A stretch of 64,000 bases of DNA from Hornefia porci (GCF_001940235.1 NZ_MJIE01000001.1:1984001-2048000), one strand, 5' to 3'. Counted from the first letter of the stretch, positions 17,324-26,854 are shown. The notes: a model not told the origin generated them from the sequence alone. Translations and numbers: made by a program.

Positions 17324-19501
17324 ATGGACATTGTCAAAGTACTGGCGGAAGAATTTCATATCCGCCCTTCTCAGGTGGAAAGCACCATCAAACTGATCGA
17401 TGACGGAAATACGATTCCGTTTATCGCCCGTTACAGAAAGGAGGCCACCGGCGGGCTGACAGACGTCACCCTCAGGGACATGGCGGAACGTCTGGAGTAT
17501 CTCCGGAATCTTCAGGAACGCAAGGAGGAGGTAAAGCGTCTGATCGGCGAGCAGGGGAAACTGACAGAAGAGCTTTCCGCGGAAATCGACCGGGCGGAAG
17601 TCCTTCAGAGGGTGGAGGATCTCTACAAGCCGTACCGGCAGAAGAAGGCGACCCGGGCCGGCAAGGCGAGGGCCCGCGGGCTGGAGCCGCTGGCAATGAT
17701 TCTGTATGCTCAGCAGCAGACAAAGGGTGATCCGGAAACCGTCGCACAGGATTTTGTCAACCCCGAAAAAGAAGTCGCCTCGCCTGCAGAAGCGCTCCAG
17801 GGAGCCTGCGATATCATTGCGGAGATGATCGCGGACGACGCCGACCTCACTGAGGCGATCCGGGACAAAACCTTCCGGGCCGGGAAGCTCGTCACGGAGG
17901 CTGTGAATCCGGAGGAAAAATCCGTCTACGATATGTACTATGACAGCAGCGAGGGTATCGCCAGGATTCCGAACCACCGGATACTGGCTATCAACCGGGG
18001 CGAGAAGGAAAAGCTGCTGAAGGTCAGGGTGGAGACGGATACGGACAGAATCATCGGACTGATTGAGAAACAGACGATCCGGAACCGCAGATCAATCTTT
18101 GTGCCCCTGCTGGAGCAGACTGTCGCGGACGCCTACAAACGTCTGATTGCGCCGTCGGTAGAGCGGGAGGTGCGGAAAACTCTCACAGAACGCGCGGAGC
18201 GGGAGGCGGTTCGGGTTTTCGCGAAAAATACGGAGAATCTTCTGATGGTTCCGCCGGTGAAGGATAAACGCGTCATCAGTATCGACCCGGGATACCGCAC
18301 CGGCTGCAAGGTCGCTGCGCTGGACGGCACCGGAAAGCTTCGGGCCTACGCGACGATTTATCCGACGCAGCCCCGCAATGACGTTGCGGGTGCGGAGAGG
18401 ACGCTTTTGCGGCTGATTGACAAATACGGGTGCGATATCATCGTCATCGGCAACGGTACGGCCTCCCGAGAAACGGAAGAGGTGGTGGCGAATTTCATCC
18501 GGAAGAACAGTCTGCCGATCCAGTATACCATTGTCAACGAGGCGGGCGCATCGGTCTACTCCGCCTCTAAACTGGCGTCGGAGGAGTATCCGGATCTGGA
18601 CGTCACGACGCGCGGCGCAATGTCGCTGGGACGCCGGCTCCAGGATCCTCTGGCGGAGCTGGTGAAAATCGACCCGAAGCACATCGGCGTCGGCCAGTAT
18701 CAGCATGACATCAATCAGAAAATGCTGGAGAGCGCTCTGACCGGCGTGGTGGAAAACTGTGTGAACCGGGTCGGAGTGGATCTGAATACCGCCTCCCCGT
18801 CGCTTCTTTCCTATGTGGCGGGAATCAATATGGGTATTGCCCGCAACATTGCGGCGTGGCGCGAGGAGAACGGCCGCTTCACGAACCGGCGGCAGCTGCT
18901 GAAGGTTTCCAGGCTGGGCGCCGGAGCGTTCGAGCAATGCGCCGGATTTCTGCGAATCGCGGACGGGGATCAGCCGCTGGACCGGACAGCAGTGCATCCG
19001 GAGTCTTACAAGGTGGCCGAGGCGATGATGAACAAAATAGGAATTGATGACTCCGCCATCGCCGCCGGCGGAGTCGGTGATGCGCTGGATGAACGCATTG
19101 CCGCCGCCTATCCGGCAAAGAAACTGAGCCGAAGCATAGATCAGATGGCCGAAGACCTGGGCGTCGGCAAACCCACTCTCCTGGATATCATCGAGGAACT
19201 GAAAAAACCGGGACGCGACCCCCGTGATTCCGCGCCTCCCGTAGTCTTCCGCAACGATGTCCGCGATTTCGACGACCTGAAAGAAGGTATGGAGCTGACC
19301 GGCACCGTCCGCAACGTAGTGGACTTCGGCGCCTTCGTAGACATCGGCGTCAAGCAGGACGGCCTCGTTCATATTTCCCAGCTCAGCAGCAAATACGTCT
19401 CCCACCCGATGGACGTCGTATCCGTCGGCGACACCGTAAAAGTCAGGATCCTTTCCGTCGACAAGGCAAAGAAAAAGATTTCCCTGACAATGAAGCTCTG
19501 A
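17324..19501 (+). CDS. tex: Tex family RNA-binding transcription accessory protein
   Basis: A 725-residue Tex protein. An N-terminal helical Tex domain (IRPSQVESTIKLIDDGNTIPF) is followed by a YqgF/RNase H-like domain (VISIDPGYRTGCKVAALD). Two helix-hairpin-helix motifs come next (VGVDLNTASPSLLSYVAGI). A C-terminal S1 RNA-binding domain runs from about 650 (GTVRNVVDFGAFVDIGVKQDG). Tex/Spt6 relatives bind nucleic acid and affect transcription and toxin or virulence gene expression; a precise role here is unknown. The start is 12 bp after the preceding terminator, with AAGGAGAATT upstream. Confidence 0.95.
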   Translation: MDIVKVLAEEFHIRPSQVESTIKLIDDGNTIPFIARYRKEATGGLTDVTLRDMAERLEYLRNLQERKEEVKRLIGEQGKLTEELSAEIDRAEVLQRVEDLYKPYRQKKATRAGKARARGLEPLAMILYAQQQTKGDPETVAQDFVNPEKEVASPAEALQGACDIIAEMIADDADLTEAIRDKTFRAGKLVTEAVNPEEKSVYDMYYDSSEGIARIPNHRILAINRGEKEKLLKVRVETDTDRIIGLIEKQTIRNRRSIFVPLLEQTVADAYKRLIAPSVEREVRKTLTERAEREAVRVFAKNTENLLMVPPVKDKRVISIDPGYRTGCKVAALDGTGKLRAYATIYPTQPRNDVAGAERTLLRLIDKYGCDIIVIGNGTASRETEEVVANFIRKNSLPIQYTIVNEAGASVYSASKLASEEYPDLDVTTRGAMSLGRRLQDPLAELVKIDPKHIGVGQYQHDINQKMLESALTGVVENCVNRVGVDLNTASPSLLSYVAGINMGIARNIAAWREENGRFTNRRQLLKVSRLGAGAFEQCAGFLRIADGDQPLDRTAVHPESYKVAEAMMNKIGIDDSAIAAGGVGDALDERIAAAYPAKKLSRSIDQMAEDLGVGKPTLLDIIEELKKPGRDPRDSAPPVVFRNDVRDFDDLKEGMELTGTVRNVVDFGAFVDIGVKQDGLVHISQLSSKYVSHPMDVVSVGDTVKVRILSVDKAKKKISLTMKL

Positions 19502-19660
19502 GGATATCGTCTGCACTCTGGTCAGAGGGGCGGGCCGACGACTGTACGCCGTCCTGAGACCACCGCCCGTATGCTGCCCCTACAGGCGGGCGACGAACCC
19601 TCGATCAACCGATGAACCCACGGGCAGCCCCGACGGGTGGGCGAGGAATGAGGGCTAGTC

Positions 19661-19769
19661 GACGAGCAGCCGACGGGCAGGCGACGGGCAGGCGACGAGC
19701 AGGCGACGAGCAGGCGACGAGCAGCCGACGAGCAGGTGACGAGCAGGCGACGAGCAGGCGACGAGCAGC
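19661..19769 (+). repeat. 11-bp tandem repeat array
   Basis: About ten units of GACGAGCAG plus a two-base spacer (mostly GC or CC), with a few A/G changes. Degenerate units extend to about 19580 on the left. The 11-bp period is not a multiple of three and no gene crosses it. Confidence 0.85.
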
Positions 19770-19850
19770 CGACGAATGACGAACTGTGACTAATGTTGAA
19801 TAACGAATCGTAAATTAACGATTACAAACCCGCTTAAACGCCCCTTGTTT

Positions 19851-19901
19851 GGAAAATCTGCCACAAAACGCGAAAAAAACCAAAAATGTGGCAGGTTTTC
19901 C
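19851..19901. repeat. Palindromic element, copy 1 (CTGCCACA type)
   Basis: GGAAAATCTGCCACA at 19851-19865 pairs with TGTGGCAGGTTTTCC at 19887-19901; the only non-Watson-Crick pair is T-G. The loop holds CGAAAAAAACC, shared with copy 2. Confidence 0.7.
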
Positions 19902-20056
19902 GAGAAAAATTTACATTTTTTGCCATTTAATATAGAAAAATGCACACAATGCTCACTTTGACGATACGGGATTTTATAAAATCAGGTACGAATGACGTAA
20001 ATTTCATACTCTAATTTTGGAGTATATGTTATACATAGCAAAAAACCTATGAAATC

Positions 20057-20091
20057 TGCCACATTTCTCGAAAAAAATCAAAAATGTGGCA
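20057..20091. repeat. Palindromic element, copy 2 (CTGCCACA type)
   Basis: TGCCACATTT at 20057-20066 pairs with AAATGTGGCA at 20082-20091. The loop, CTCGAAAAAAATCAA, is close to that of copy 1. Confidence 0.7.
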
Positions 20092-20496
20092 ACGTTGACC
20101 ACTGTCTAACTTGTAATCTATTACCGATATTATATACCGTGTTATTCTGAATAATTGTTCGTATGTTTTCGCAAATTCGCTATTTCGAACGACCGATCGC
20201 GTGTTTCCGCGATGCTGCGCTCTCTGGTAATTTCGCCTGACCACTGCCGGGGCTCGACTCCCGGCTATTGAGAAATCGAATTAGAATCTCGACAGCGAAC
20301 CAATATAAAATGAATGATATCATAGATTCACATCATATTGCCTGAAATAGCGCGAGATGATAAAATATTTATGGTGAAGCTGTTGTAAAACAGAAAAAAC
20401 CAGAAACACAGAAAGTATAGGGATGTAAAGCTCTGCTTCGGACGTCGAGCCGCAGAAACATAGTGCTCAAGGGGCAAGCGACAAGCCGTCTGCGGC

Positions 20497-20586
20497 GATG
20501 CGGAAGTCGGCGGCTCGACGACCGTCCCCGGGGTACGAATCTGATGCGGAAGTCGGCGGCTCGACGACCGCCCCGGGGTATGAGCC
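20497..20586 (+). repeat. Tandem repeat of about 45 bp upstream of the nuclease-like gene
   Basis: Two adjacent copies of a unit starting GATGCGGAAGTCGGCGGC and ending in CCCCGGGGTA plus a few bases. They differ by one inserted base and some point changes. If translated from the first upstream ATG they would give a repeated, unlikely N-terminus. Confidence 0.75.
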
Positions 20587-20668
20587 TGGAAAGTGTGAAC
20601 AGTCAGTGCGGAACGGCGTGCGCAGAACAGTTAGTATGTCTGCCTGCGCCGCCGCGGAAGAGAGGTGT

Positions 20669-21481
20669 GTGAAAGTGAAGGATTTGTATGATGCGATGCA
20701 GCGTGAACTGCGGGTGCAGAGGAAAATGCTCGGGCAACTTCGTGCGGCGAAGTGCGGTGCAGAAGATGGGACGCTGTACATCCGAACAAGAGGCGGACGT
20801 GTTGATTACTACGTCATTTCAACGGTTGAAGGCCGGCGTCTTCAGACCAACATTACGAAGGATCCTTCCCGCGTCGAGACTTTGGCGGAAAAGGCTGCAG
20901 CGCAGCGGTTGATTATGTTTTGTGAACAAAATATAGAGTTTCTGGAGCGCATGATGAAACATATGGATTGGCGCGATCCACAGGATATTATCGCAGAAAT
21001 GCCTGCACAGGTCCAAAGAATTCTGAAAAATCGGAGGTTGCGTCTTCGCGCGGAACAAAATCAAGCCGACTATGAAAAATGTCCCACGGACCCGAGAAAG
21101 CATATTCATGAAACCTGCTACGGCGAGATGGTTCGCTCTAAATCCGAGGTCATCATTGCCAATGCACTTTATACATACGGTATAATTTTTCATTATGAAG
21201 AGAAATTTCCCTATTGTGATGAGGATGGGAGAATGTATTATCCGGATTTTACGATTTATCTGCCTGACGGCAGAACTCTGATCTGGGAGCACTTCGGGAT
21301 GCTGAAAAATCTGGATTATTGTATAGAAAATGCATATCGTCTGCGCGCCTATCAGATGAACGACCGCATTATCGGAGAAAACCTGATTCTGACGCAGGAC
21401 GACAGCCGCGGCCGCATCAACAGCGCCTATATATACAAGATTATTGAGGAGAAGATTTTACCTTTTTATGAGCATGAGTAA
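20669..21481 (+). CDS. Uncharacterised protein with a PD-(D/E)XK nuclease-like core
   Basis: About 270 residues from the preferred GTG (20669; GTG 20675 also fits AGAGG upstream); an ATG far upstream would read through the 45-bp repeats. A helical N-terminal half carries Arg/Lys-rich helices. The C-terminal half has VRSKSEVIIANALYTYGI, then YYPDFTIYLPDG and LIWEHFGML. This Glu, Asp and Glu pattern fits a PD-(D/E)XK endonuclease fold, similar to the restriction-like domains in helicase-associated proteins. Metal-dependent DNA cleavage is inference. The gene lies beside repeat-rich DNA and a few bases from the next gene. Confidence 0.6.
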   Translation: MKVKDLYDAMQRELRVQRKMLGQLRAAKCGAEDGTLYIRTRGGRVDYYVISTVEGRRLQTNITKDPSRVETLAEKAAAQRLIMFCEQNIEFLERMMKHMDWRDPQDIIAEMPAQVQRILKNRRLRLRAEQNQADYEKCPTDPRKHIHETCYGEMVRSKSEVIIANALYTYGIIFHYEEKFPYCDEDGRMYYPDFTIYLPDGRTLIWEHFGMLKNLDYCIENAYRLRAYQMNDRIIGENLILTQDDSRGRINSAYIYKIIEEKILPFYEHE

Positions 21482-22313
21482 CAAAGACAAATTCACAGAT
21501 TTTTCCCAAACGCCGTCAGCAGGATTTCCGGCAGCGTCCACATTGACAGCGTCGCCGCACATTTCATCCCCAACATCGCTGCGGTCTGCGCCGGCGTCCC
21601 GGCACCCGGCCTCACAAAATCCGTCGCCGGTCTCACCGGCGTCCCGGCACCCGGGTCCGGCCGGCCGAATCAAAACTGTGCTGTTTGACTACGATGGAAC
21701 CGTCGGGGATACGAACCAGCTCGTAATCGATTCCTGGCAGCATACGTTTATGACAATTCGGGGCAGAAGGACGGATGACGAACTTTTGTATCACACTTTT
21801 GGAGAGCCGCTCAGAGAGACCATGGCCAGATTCTTTCCGGAGCATGATCTGGAGGACGCGCTGAGAATTTATCGCGACTGGCAGGCGGCGCAGGACCAGA
21901 ACCGCTGGTATCTTTTCCCCGGAATGAGACAGCTGATCGGTGAGCTGAGGCGCCGCGGATACCGGATGGGAATCGTCACATCCAGAACGCGGGATTCACT
22001 GGAGCGGGCGCTGGTGTATCTGGGAATGGAGGATACTTTTTCGGCGATTGTAACCTGCGATGATACTGCGGTGCATAAACCGGAGCCTGAGCCGGCGCTG
22101 ATCGGTCTGGAGAAACTGGATGTCAGCGCGAATCAGGCTTTGTTTGTAGGGGACACGCATTATGATATGGGATGCGCCCATAACGCCGGCATCGAGGCGG
22201 TGCTTGTGGGCTGGTCGCGGTCCATGCGCCCGGAAGACAAAGTGGGAATTTACAGACCGGATCACGAGATAAAAGAAGCCGGAGAGCTTTTGGAGATTCT
22301 GGAAAAATGCTGA
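21468..22313 (+). CDS. HAD-family phosphatase with a Ser/Pro/Ala-rich N-terminal extension
   Basis: About 280 residues. A disordered N-terminal stretch of some 55 residues repeats SPASRHPG-like blocks. The HAD hydrolase follows: motif I LFDYDGTVGDT, motif II IVTSRT, a Lys in motif III (VHKPEPEPAL) and motif IV FVGDTHYDMGCA. The helical cap inserted after motif I fits the phosphoglycolate phosphatase/PpaX group. It hydrolyses a small phosphate ester or pyrophosphate; the substrate is unknown. The start overlaps the end of the nuclease-like gene; 21474 is also possible. It overlaps the addB start by seven bases, so both are likely co-transcribed. Confidence 0.85.
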   Translation: MSMSNKDKFTDFSQTPSAGFPAASTLTASPHISSPTSLRSAPASRHPASQNPSPVSPASRHPGPAGRIKTVLFDYDGTVGDTNQLVIDSWQHTFMTIRGRRTDDELLYHTFGEPLRETMARFFPEHDLEDALRIYRDWQAAQDQNRWYLFPGMRQLIGELRRRGYRMGIVTSRTRDSLERALVYLGMEDTFSAIVTCDDTAVHKPEPEPALIGLEKLDVSANQALFVGDTHYDMGCAHNAGIEAVLVGWSRSMRPEDKVGIYRPDHEIKEAGELLEILEKC

Positions 22314-25300
22314 ATATTTATTACGGAAGAGAAAGTGTCAACAAAGAAAAATTCATCTATGACCGTATCGCGGGGTCTGTGCCGGTCGTGGACAGTGCAC
22401 CAACCCCGGACGCCGGCTCCGGATCGCCCGGCTTCAGTGAGGATCGGCGGGTTCTGGTTATCGTTCCGGATCAGTACACTCTGGAGGCGGAGCGGCAGGC
22501 TTTTCGATATCTGAATGTGACCGGACTGGTGGGGCTGGATGTATTCAGCATGTCGCGGCTGGGCCACAATATTCTGCGGGAGTTGGGCGGAGGCCGGCGG
22601 ACTTTTATCGACAAATACGGACGGCAGATGCTGCTGACGCAGATTGCCAGAGAAAAAGACGATGAGCTTCAGGTATTCAAAGGAAATATGGCGAAAAATT
22701 CCTTTGTGGAGCTGGCAAATGATTTCATTTCCGAACTGAAGCAGTATGGCGTTACTCCGGAAGGACTGCGTGCGGTGCGGGACAGCGTGCCGGAGAAAAC
22801 GCTGCTGCACAGAAAACTGTCAGACCTTTCCCTTATCTATGGGGAATATCAGAAAAAAATAGAAGGAAAGTACACTGATTCAGAGGATTACATCGACCTG
22901 TATATTGACCGCATCGGACGGTCCGGAATCGTCAGCGGTGCACGGATCTGGGTGTACGGATTCGACAGCTTCGCTCCGAAATCCATGAAGGTGCTCCGGG
23001 GACTGATGGGAGCTGCGGAGGAAGTCAATATTGTTTTGACCGGTGACAAAGGCTGTCGGGATGAGGAACTTTTCTCCCTGACGCGAACAGTGATGCACAG
23101 ACTGATTGAAGCAGGAAAGGAAGTCGGATGCCCCCTTGGAGAGCTGGAGAAAATCGGACCGGAATACACGCGCCCCGTCGGTGCTCCGGAGGGAGGCTCG
23201 TCGGGGGCGAGAGCGGAAACTGCAATGTTAGGAACGGGCGATGCTCCGGAGGGAGGCTCGTCGGGGGCGAGAGCGGAAACTGCAATGTTAGGAACGGGCG
23301 ATGCTCCGGAGGGAGGCCCGGATTTTCGGCGGCCGGCAATCGCGCATCTGGAGCACGAACTGTATGCGCCGGTGCCCGAGGCGGCGGAAGACAGCGACGG
23401 AATTACCATTTGTGAGGCGGCAAATATATATAATGAGGCGGAATCGGCGGCAGCGTTTATTCTGGGACTTATTCGGGAGCACGGATACCGGTATCGCGAT
23501 ATCATGGTGATCTGCAACGACCAGAGCGGCAGGGCGCAGGTCGTTTCGCGCGTGTTCCGGGAGTACGGTATCGATCTGTTTCTGGACAGCAAGCGGGGCA
23601 TTCTCAATTCCAATCCCGCGATATTTCTGGTCTCTATGCTTCAGTCGGTCGCGAACAGGTACCGTTTTACTGACGTGATGCGGACGCTGAAAACCGGATT
23701 CACGAGCCTGACCGTAGACGAGGTGGAGCGTCTGGAAAATTACGCGCTGAAATACCGCATCAGAGGAACGATGTGGAAAAAACCCTTTGAGAAGGGCGGG
23801 TTTGAATACGGCGCGGACGGTATGGCTGCGCTGGAGGAGCTGCGGGAGCAGGCGATGGAGGTCTTCGGAGGACTGGAGGAAATCATTGCCGAAAGCCGGA
23901 CGGTGCGGGATTTCCTGACCGGATTTTTCGGATATCTGACCGGGCCGCTCGGGATGGAGGAAAAGCTGCGGGAGTTCATGCGGCTTCAGGAGGAGAACGA
24001 TGCGGCCGATCAGGCAGAAGAGACGAGACAGATCTTCACCATGATTATCGGACTTTTCGATCAGATCGCAGAATTGATCGGCGATGAACCCTTTGACGCC
24101 GGAGACTTTATTGAAATTTTCACCGCGGGGCTGAAACAGATTGAAATCGGCGTTCTGCCGTCCTCCATCGATGATCTGATGATGGGAACTATGCAGCGGA
24201 CGAGGAGCGGGCAGCTGAAAGCGCTGGTCGTTCTGGGCGCCAATGAGGGCGTGCTCCCGGCGGAGGCGGCCGACGAGGGACTTTTCTCGCCGGAGGAGCG
24301 GCAGCAGCTGGCGGATGACGGACACGAAATCTGCAAGGTGGATCAGATCCGACTTCAGGAGGAACGCCTCGCCATCTACCGCAACATGTCCAGACCGTCG
24401 GAGCATCTGTGGATCGGATATTCCACCGGCGACGAAGAGGGTCGGGAACTCAGGAGATCCGATATCGTCGATACTTTGACGGGTATTTTTCCGTCCCTCG
24501 AAATTCGCCGCGATATCATCAACCGCGAGGATGAGGAGGCGCTGGTCGGAGGGCGCATCAGCACACTGCGGCATCTTGTGGAGAGGATGCGTCTGGAACA
24601 AAAAGGAGTACGCCGTGCTCCCGTATGGGCTCCGGTGGAAAGATGGTACCGGGAGCATTTACCGGAGGTGATGGAGCAGATCGACAAAGATCTGTCCTTT
24701 GAAAACCGGACAGAAGCCCTTCCGCCCCGTTACAGCAGCCTGCTGTTCAAGAGCGAAAACGGCGGAACCCGCACTTTGTCGCCGTCGAGAATTGAAACCT
24801 ACGCCAGATGTCCCTTCGCATATTATGTCACCTATGGATTGGAGCCGGAGGAGCGGCGGATTTTCCAGGTGGCAAGCCGGGAGATCGGAGATATTTATCA
24901 CGGATGTCTGATGCGGATTACCGCGCGGCTGTCCCGGGAGCACGCCTGGGAGACGGTAACAAAGGAAGAATGCCGCGAGCTGGTCCGAAGGGCTCTTGCG
25001 GAGGAGACTGAGGGGTATCGCGACGGCCTGTTTTCCCTGGGGAACGAGGAGCGGTACAAAACACGCCGTATTGAGGATACCTGCCTGAAGTCTCTGTGGG
25101 TTCTGGTGGAGCACGCCCGGTCCGGAGAAATCAGCAGCAGCCGTTTTGAGGTCGGATTCGGAACCGGAAGACCGATACGTCCAGTCGTGGTAAAGGTCGG
25201 GAGCACGGAGGTGTGCATTGAGGGCCGGATCGACCGCCTGGACCGTCTGCCGGACGATCGGCTGAAAATCATCGATTACAAGTCGGGAAACCTCCAGCTG

Positions 25301-25888
25301 AAGCAGGCGGAGGTCCGGGCAGGCTATCGACTCCAGCTGATGCTGTATATGAAGGCGGCGCAGGGCGGGGTGCCGCGGACAGACCCGGCGGGTGAAGGAC
25401 CGGCGCAGGCGGAAATCCGCAGACCGGCCGGGGTCTTCTATTTTCATATCCAGGATCCCAGGGTCGACGGGAGCATCTCGGGAGCACCGAGCGGAGGCGG
25501 TGAGTCTGAGGAGGAGCGTGCGGAGCGACTGGAGGCGGAGCTCCGGAAACGCTTCAGACTGAACGGAATTATGGTGGATGATCCGAAGGTCGTGAGGGAG
25601 ATTGCCGGAGAATTCGAGGGCACCTCGAGCATCGCGCCTGTCCGTATTACTGCCGGCGGACTGAAGGGATCGCCGGAGGGCTCGCTGGTCAGCGACGAGG
25701 AGTTCGCGGAGCTGCAGGAGGCAGTGGACGAGAAGGTGCAGGAATTTGTCGCGGACATGCTGGAGGGCGTCATCGATATCCATCCGATGAAAACAAAGGA
25801 CAGCACTCCCTGCGATTACTGCGGGAACCGGAGCATCTGCCGGTTCGATCTGATGTTCGACGGCTGCGCCTACAATCGGGTCCGTTGA
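22307..25888 (+). CDS. addB: AddB-like ATP-dependent nuclease subunit B
   Basis: A 1193-residue protein of the AddB/RexB family, which with AddA resects DNA ends for recombination and degrades foreign DNA. VIVPDQYTLEAERQAF and VFSMSRLGHNILREL mark the N-terminal helicase-like domain. The usual Walker A is degenerate (YGRESVNKEKF). The C-terminal nuclease has IDRLDRLPDDRLKIIDYKSG, and the iron-sulfur Cys residues are in TYARCPFAYY and TPCDYCGNRSICRF. About residues 292-337 are a tandem 20-residue repeat unlike the rest. An addA gene normally follows, but here a TetR gene does. Confidence 0.9.
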   Translation: MLNIYYGRESVNKEKFIYDRIAGSVPVVDSAPTPDAGSGSPGFSEDRRVLVIVPDQYTLEAERQAFRYLNVTGLVGLDVFSMSRLGHNILRELGGGRRTFIDKYGRQMLLTQIAREKDDELQVFKGNMAKNSFVELANDFISELKQYGVTPEGLRAVRDSVPEKTLLHRKLSDLSLIYGEYQKKIEGKYTDSEDYIDLYIDRIGRSGIVSGARIWVYGFDSFAPKSMKVLRGLMGAAEEVNIVLTGDKGCRDEELFSLTRTVMHRLIEAGKEVGCPLGELEKIGPEYTRPVGAPEGGSSGARAETAMLGTGDAPEGGSSGARAETAMLGTGDAPEGGPDFRRPAIAHLEHELYAPVPEAAEDSDGITICEAANIYNEAESAAAFILGLIREHGYRYRDIMVICNDQSGRAQVVSRVFREYGIDLFLDSKRGILNSNPAIFLVSMLQSVANRYRFTDVMRTLKTGFTSLTVDEVERLENYALKYRIRGTMWKKPFEKGGFEYGADGMAALEELREQAMEVFGGLEEIIAESRTVRDFLTGFFGYLTGPLGMEEKLREFMRLQEENDAADQAEETRQIFTMIIGLFDQIAELIGDEPFDAGDFIEIFTAGLKQIEIGVLPSSIDDLMMGTMQRTRSGQLKALVVLGANEGVLPAEAADEGLFSPEERQQLADDGHEICKVDQIRLQEERLAIYRNMSRPSEHLWIGYSTGDEEGRELRRSDIVDTLTGIFPSLEIRRDIINREDEEALVGGRISTLRHLVERMRLEQKGVRRAPVWAPVERWYREHLPEVMEQIDKDLSFENRTEALPPRYSSLLFKSENGGTRTLSPSRIETYARCPFAYYVTYGLEPEERRIFQVASREIGDIYHGCLMRITARLSREHAWETVTKEECRELVRRALAEETEGYRDGLFSLGNEERYKTRRIEDTCLKSLWVLVEHARSGEISSSRFEVGFGTGRPIRPVVVKVGSTEVCIEGRIDRLDRLPDDRLKIIDYKSGNLQLKQAEVRAGYRLQLMLYMKAAQGGVPRTDPAGEGPAQAEIRRPAGVFYFHIQDPRVDGSISGAPSGGGESEEERAERLEAELRKRFRLNGIMVDDPKVVREIAGEFEGTSSIAPVRITAGGLKGSPEGSLVSDEEFAELQEAVDEKVQEFVADMLEGVIDIHPMKTKDSTPCDYCGNRSICRFDLMFDGCAYNRVR
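23181..23318 (+). repeat. 60-bp in-frame tandem repeat inside addB
   Basis: Two full units (23181-23240, 23241-23300) and a partial third, starting GCTCCGGAGGGAGGC. They encode APEGGSSGARAETAMLGTGD twice. The two full units are almost identical at DNA level, so the expansion is recent. Confidence 0.9.
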
Positions 25889-25893
25889 AAACC

Positions 25894-25992
25894 GCCGGTG
25901 CGTCTGCGGAAACCGGCGCCGATATATCTTTGTGAAAGCAGGTGCCGGTGCGTCTGTGGAAATCGGAGCATATACATTTTGTGAAAACTGGA
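25894..25992 (+). repeat. Imperfect 50-bp direct repeat between addB and the TetR gene
   Basis: GCCGGTGCGTCTG begins two units 50 bp apart (25894 and 25944). Both also share GATATA/CATATA and TTTGTGAAA parts. They lie in the leader of the TetR gene and could be binding sites, or simply another local duplication. Confidence 0.6.
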
Positions 25993-26017
25993 ACAGATAT
26001 AAAAGAGGAGGAGCATC

Positions 26018-26710
26018 GTGCCGAAGGGACTTCAATCAAGGGGAATTGCGCGCAGAAACAGAATGCTGCACGCGGCTATCAGACTTTTTCTGCAAAACGG
26101 ATATGAGAGGACGACGACATCATCTATCGCTAAAGGAGCCGGGATGGCGCCATCGTCGTTTTTTGCGGCGTTTGCGAGCAAGGAGGAACTCCTGCTGGTG
26201 CTCGTGAAAATAATGTTCGCAGGGCAGTTTGAAAGCGCAGAGCAGATGAAGGGAGCGACAGAGGATGATCCTGTACTGCTGTATGCCGTGGAGACGGCTT
26301 TGCAGATGTATATCACGGAGCTGTCCGAGCCGCTGCGCGATCTGTACGTTACAGGCTACTCCCTGCCCTCGACGTCTGAATACATTTACAGCAGCACGGC
26401 CAAACGGCTTCCGCATATTTTCGGGCAGTACATGCCGGATGCGCAGGAAAAGGATTTTTATGAGATGGATATCGCCTCGGCGGGCATGATGCGGGCTTAT
26501 ATGGCCAGACCCTGCGATTTTTATTTTACCGTGGAGAACAAAATATCGCGCTTCCTTGAAAGTTCTCTGACGCTGTACGCTGTTCCGAAGGAGAAACAGC
26601 GCCGAGTGATTGAACGTGTACTGGAGATGAATCTGAAGACCGCCGCAGAAAAGATAATCACCGGCATGGCGCAGAAGGCCGAGGATGGCATAGACCTGAT
26701 AGAGGAGTAA
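26018..26710 (+). CDS. TetR/AcrR-family transcriptional regulator
   Basis: A 230-residue regulator. The N-terminal helix-turn-helix reads MLHAAIRLFLQNGYERTTTSSIAKGAGMAPSSFFAAFASKEEL (given in parts: RLFLQNGYERTT, IAKGAGMAPSSFF), typical for TetR. The remaining 170 residues form an effector-binding helical domain that I cannot assign to a ligand. The start is a GTG with GAGGAGGAGC upstream. No transporter or enzyme gene is divergently placed, so its target may be itself, addB or a distant gene. The 50-bp repeats in its leader are candidate operators. Confidence 0.88.
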   Translation: MPKGLQSRGIARRNRMLHAAIRLFLQNGYERTTTSSIAKGAGMAPSSFFAAFASKEELLLVLVKIMFAGQFESAEQMKGATEDDPVLLYAVETALQMYITELSEPLRDLYVTGYSLPSTSEYIYSSTAKRLPHIFGQYMPDAQEKDFYEMDIASAGMMRAYMARPCDFYFTVENKISRFLESSLTLYAVPKEKQRRVIERVLEMNLKTAAEKIITGMAQKAEDGIDLIEE

Positions 26711-26854
26711 TGTTCCCCGTCCGCCTGCGGACGGAATTTACATGTGCCGCGGCTCCGGAACTGAAATGTTCCGGAACGGTGCGGTTAACGCTGGACCGCC
26801 CATAGTTTTGCGGCGTCCACAAATTCTGATTCGGCCATTGCAGCATTGCTGTGT

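Larger units (their letters stand above)
19502..20668. other. Repeat-rich non-coding region of about 1.2 kb
   Basis: No convincing gene. It holds an 11-bp tandem array (19661-19769) and two related palindromes (19851-19901 and 20057-20091). A 45/46-bp direct repeat lies just before the next gene (about 20497-20586). The middle part (19780-20160) is very AT-rich compared with its neighbours. A minus-strand frame at 20047-20244 covers one palindrome and has no clear ribosome binding site. Confidence 0.7.

Noticed and set aside
19661..19769. Possible CRISPR array
   Set aside because: The units are 11 bp with two-base spacers, no unique spacers and no cas genes.
23181..23318. Possible assembly duplication in addB
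   Set aside because: The unit is exactly 60 bp and in frame, with a diverged partial third copy, so a real tandem repeat is more likely; still worth a check by long reads.
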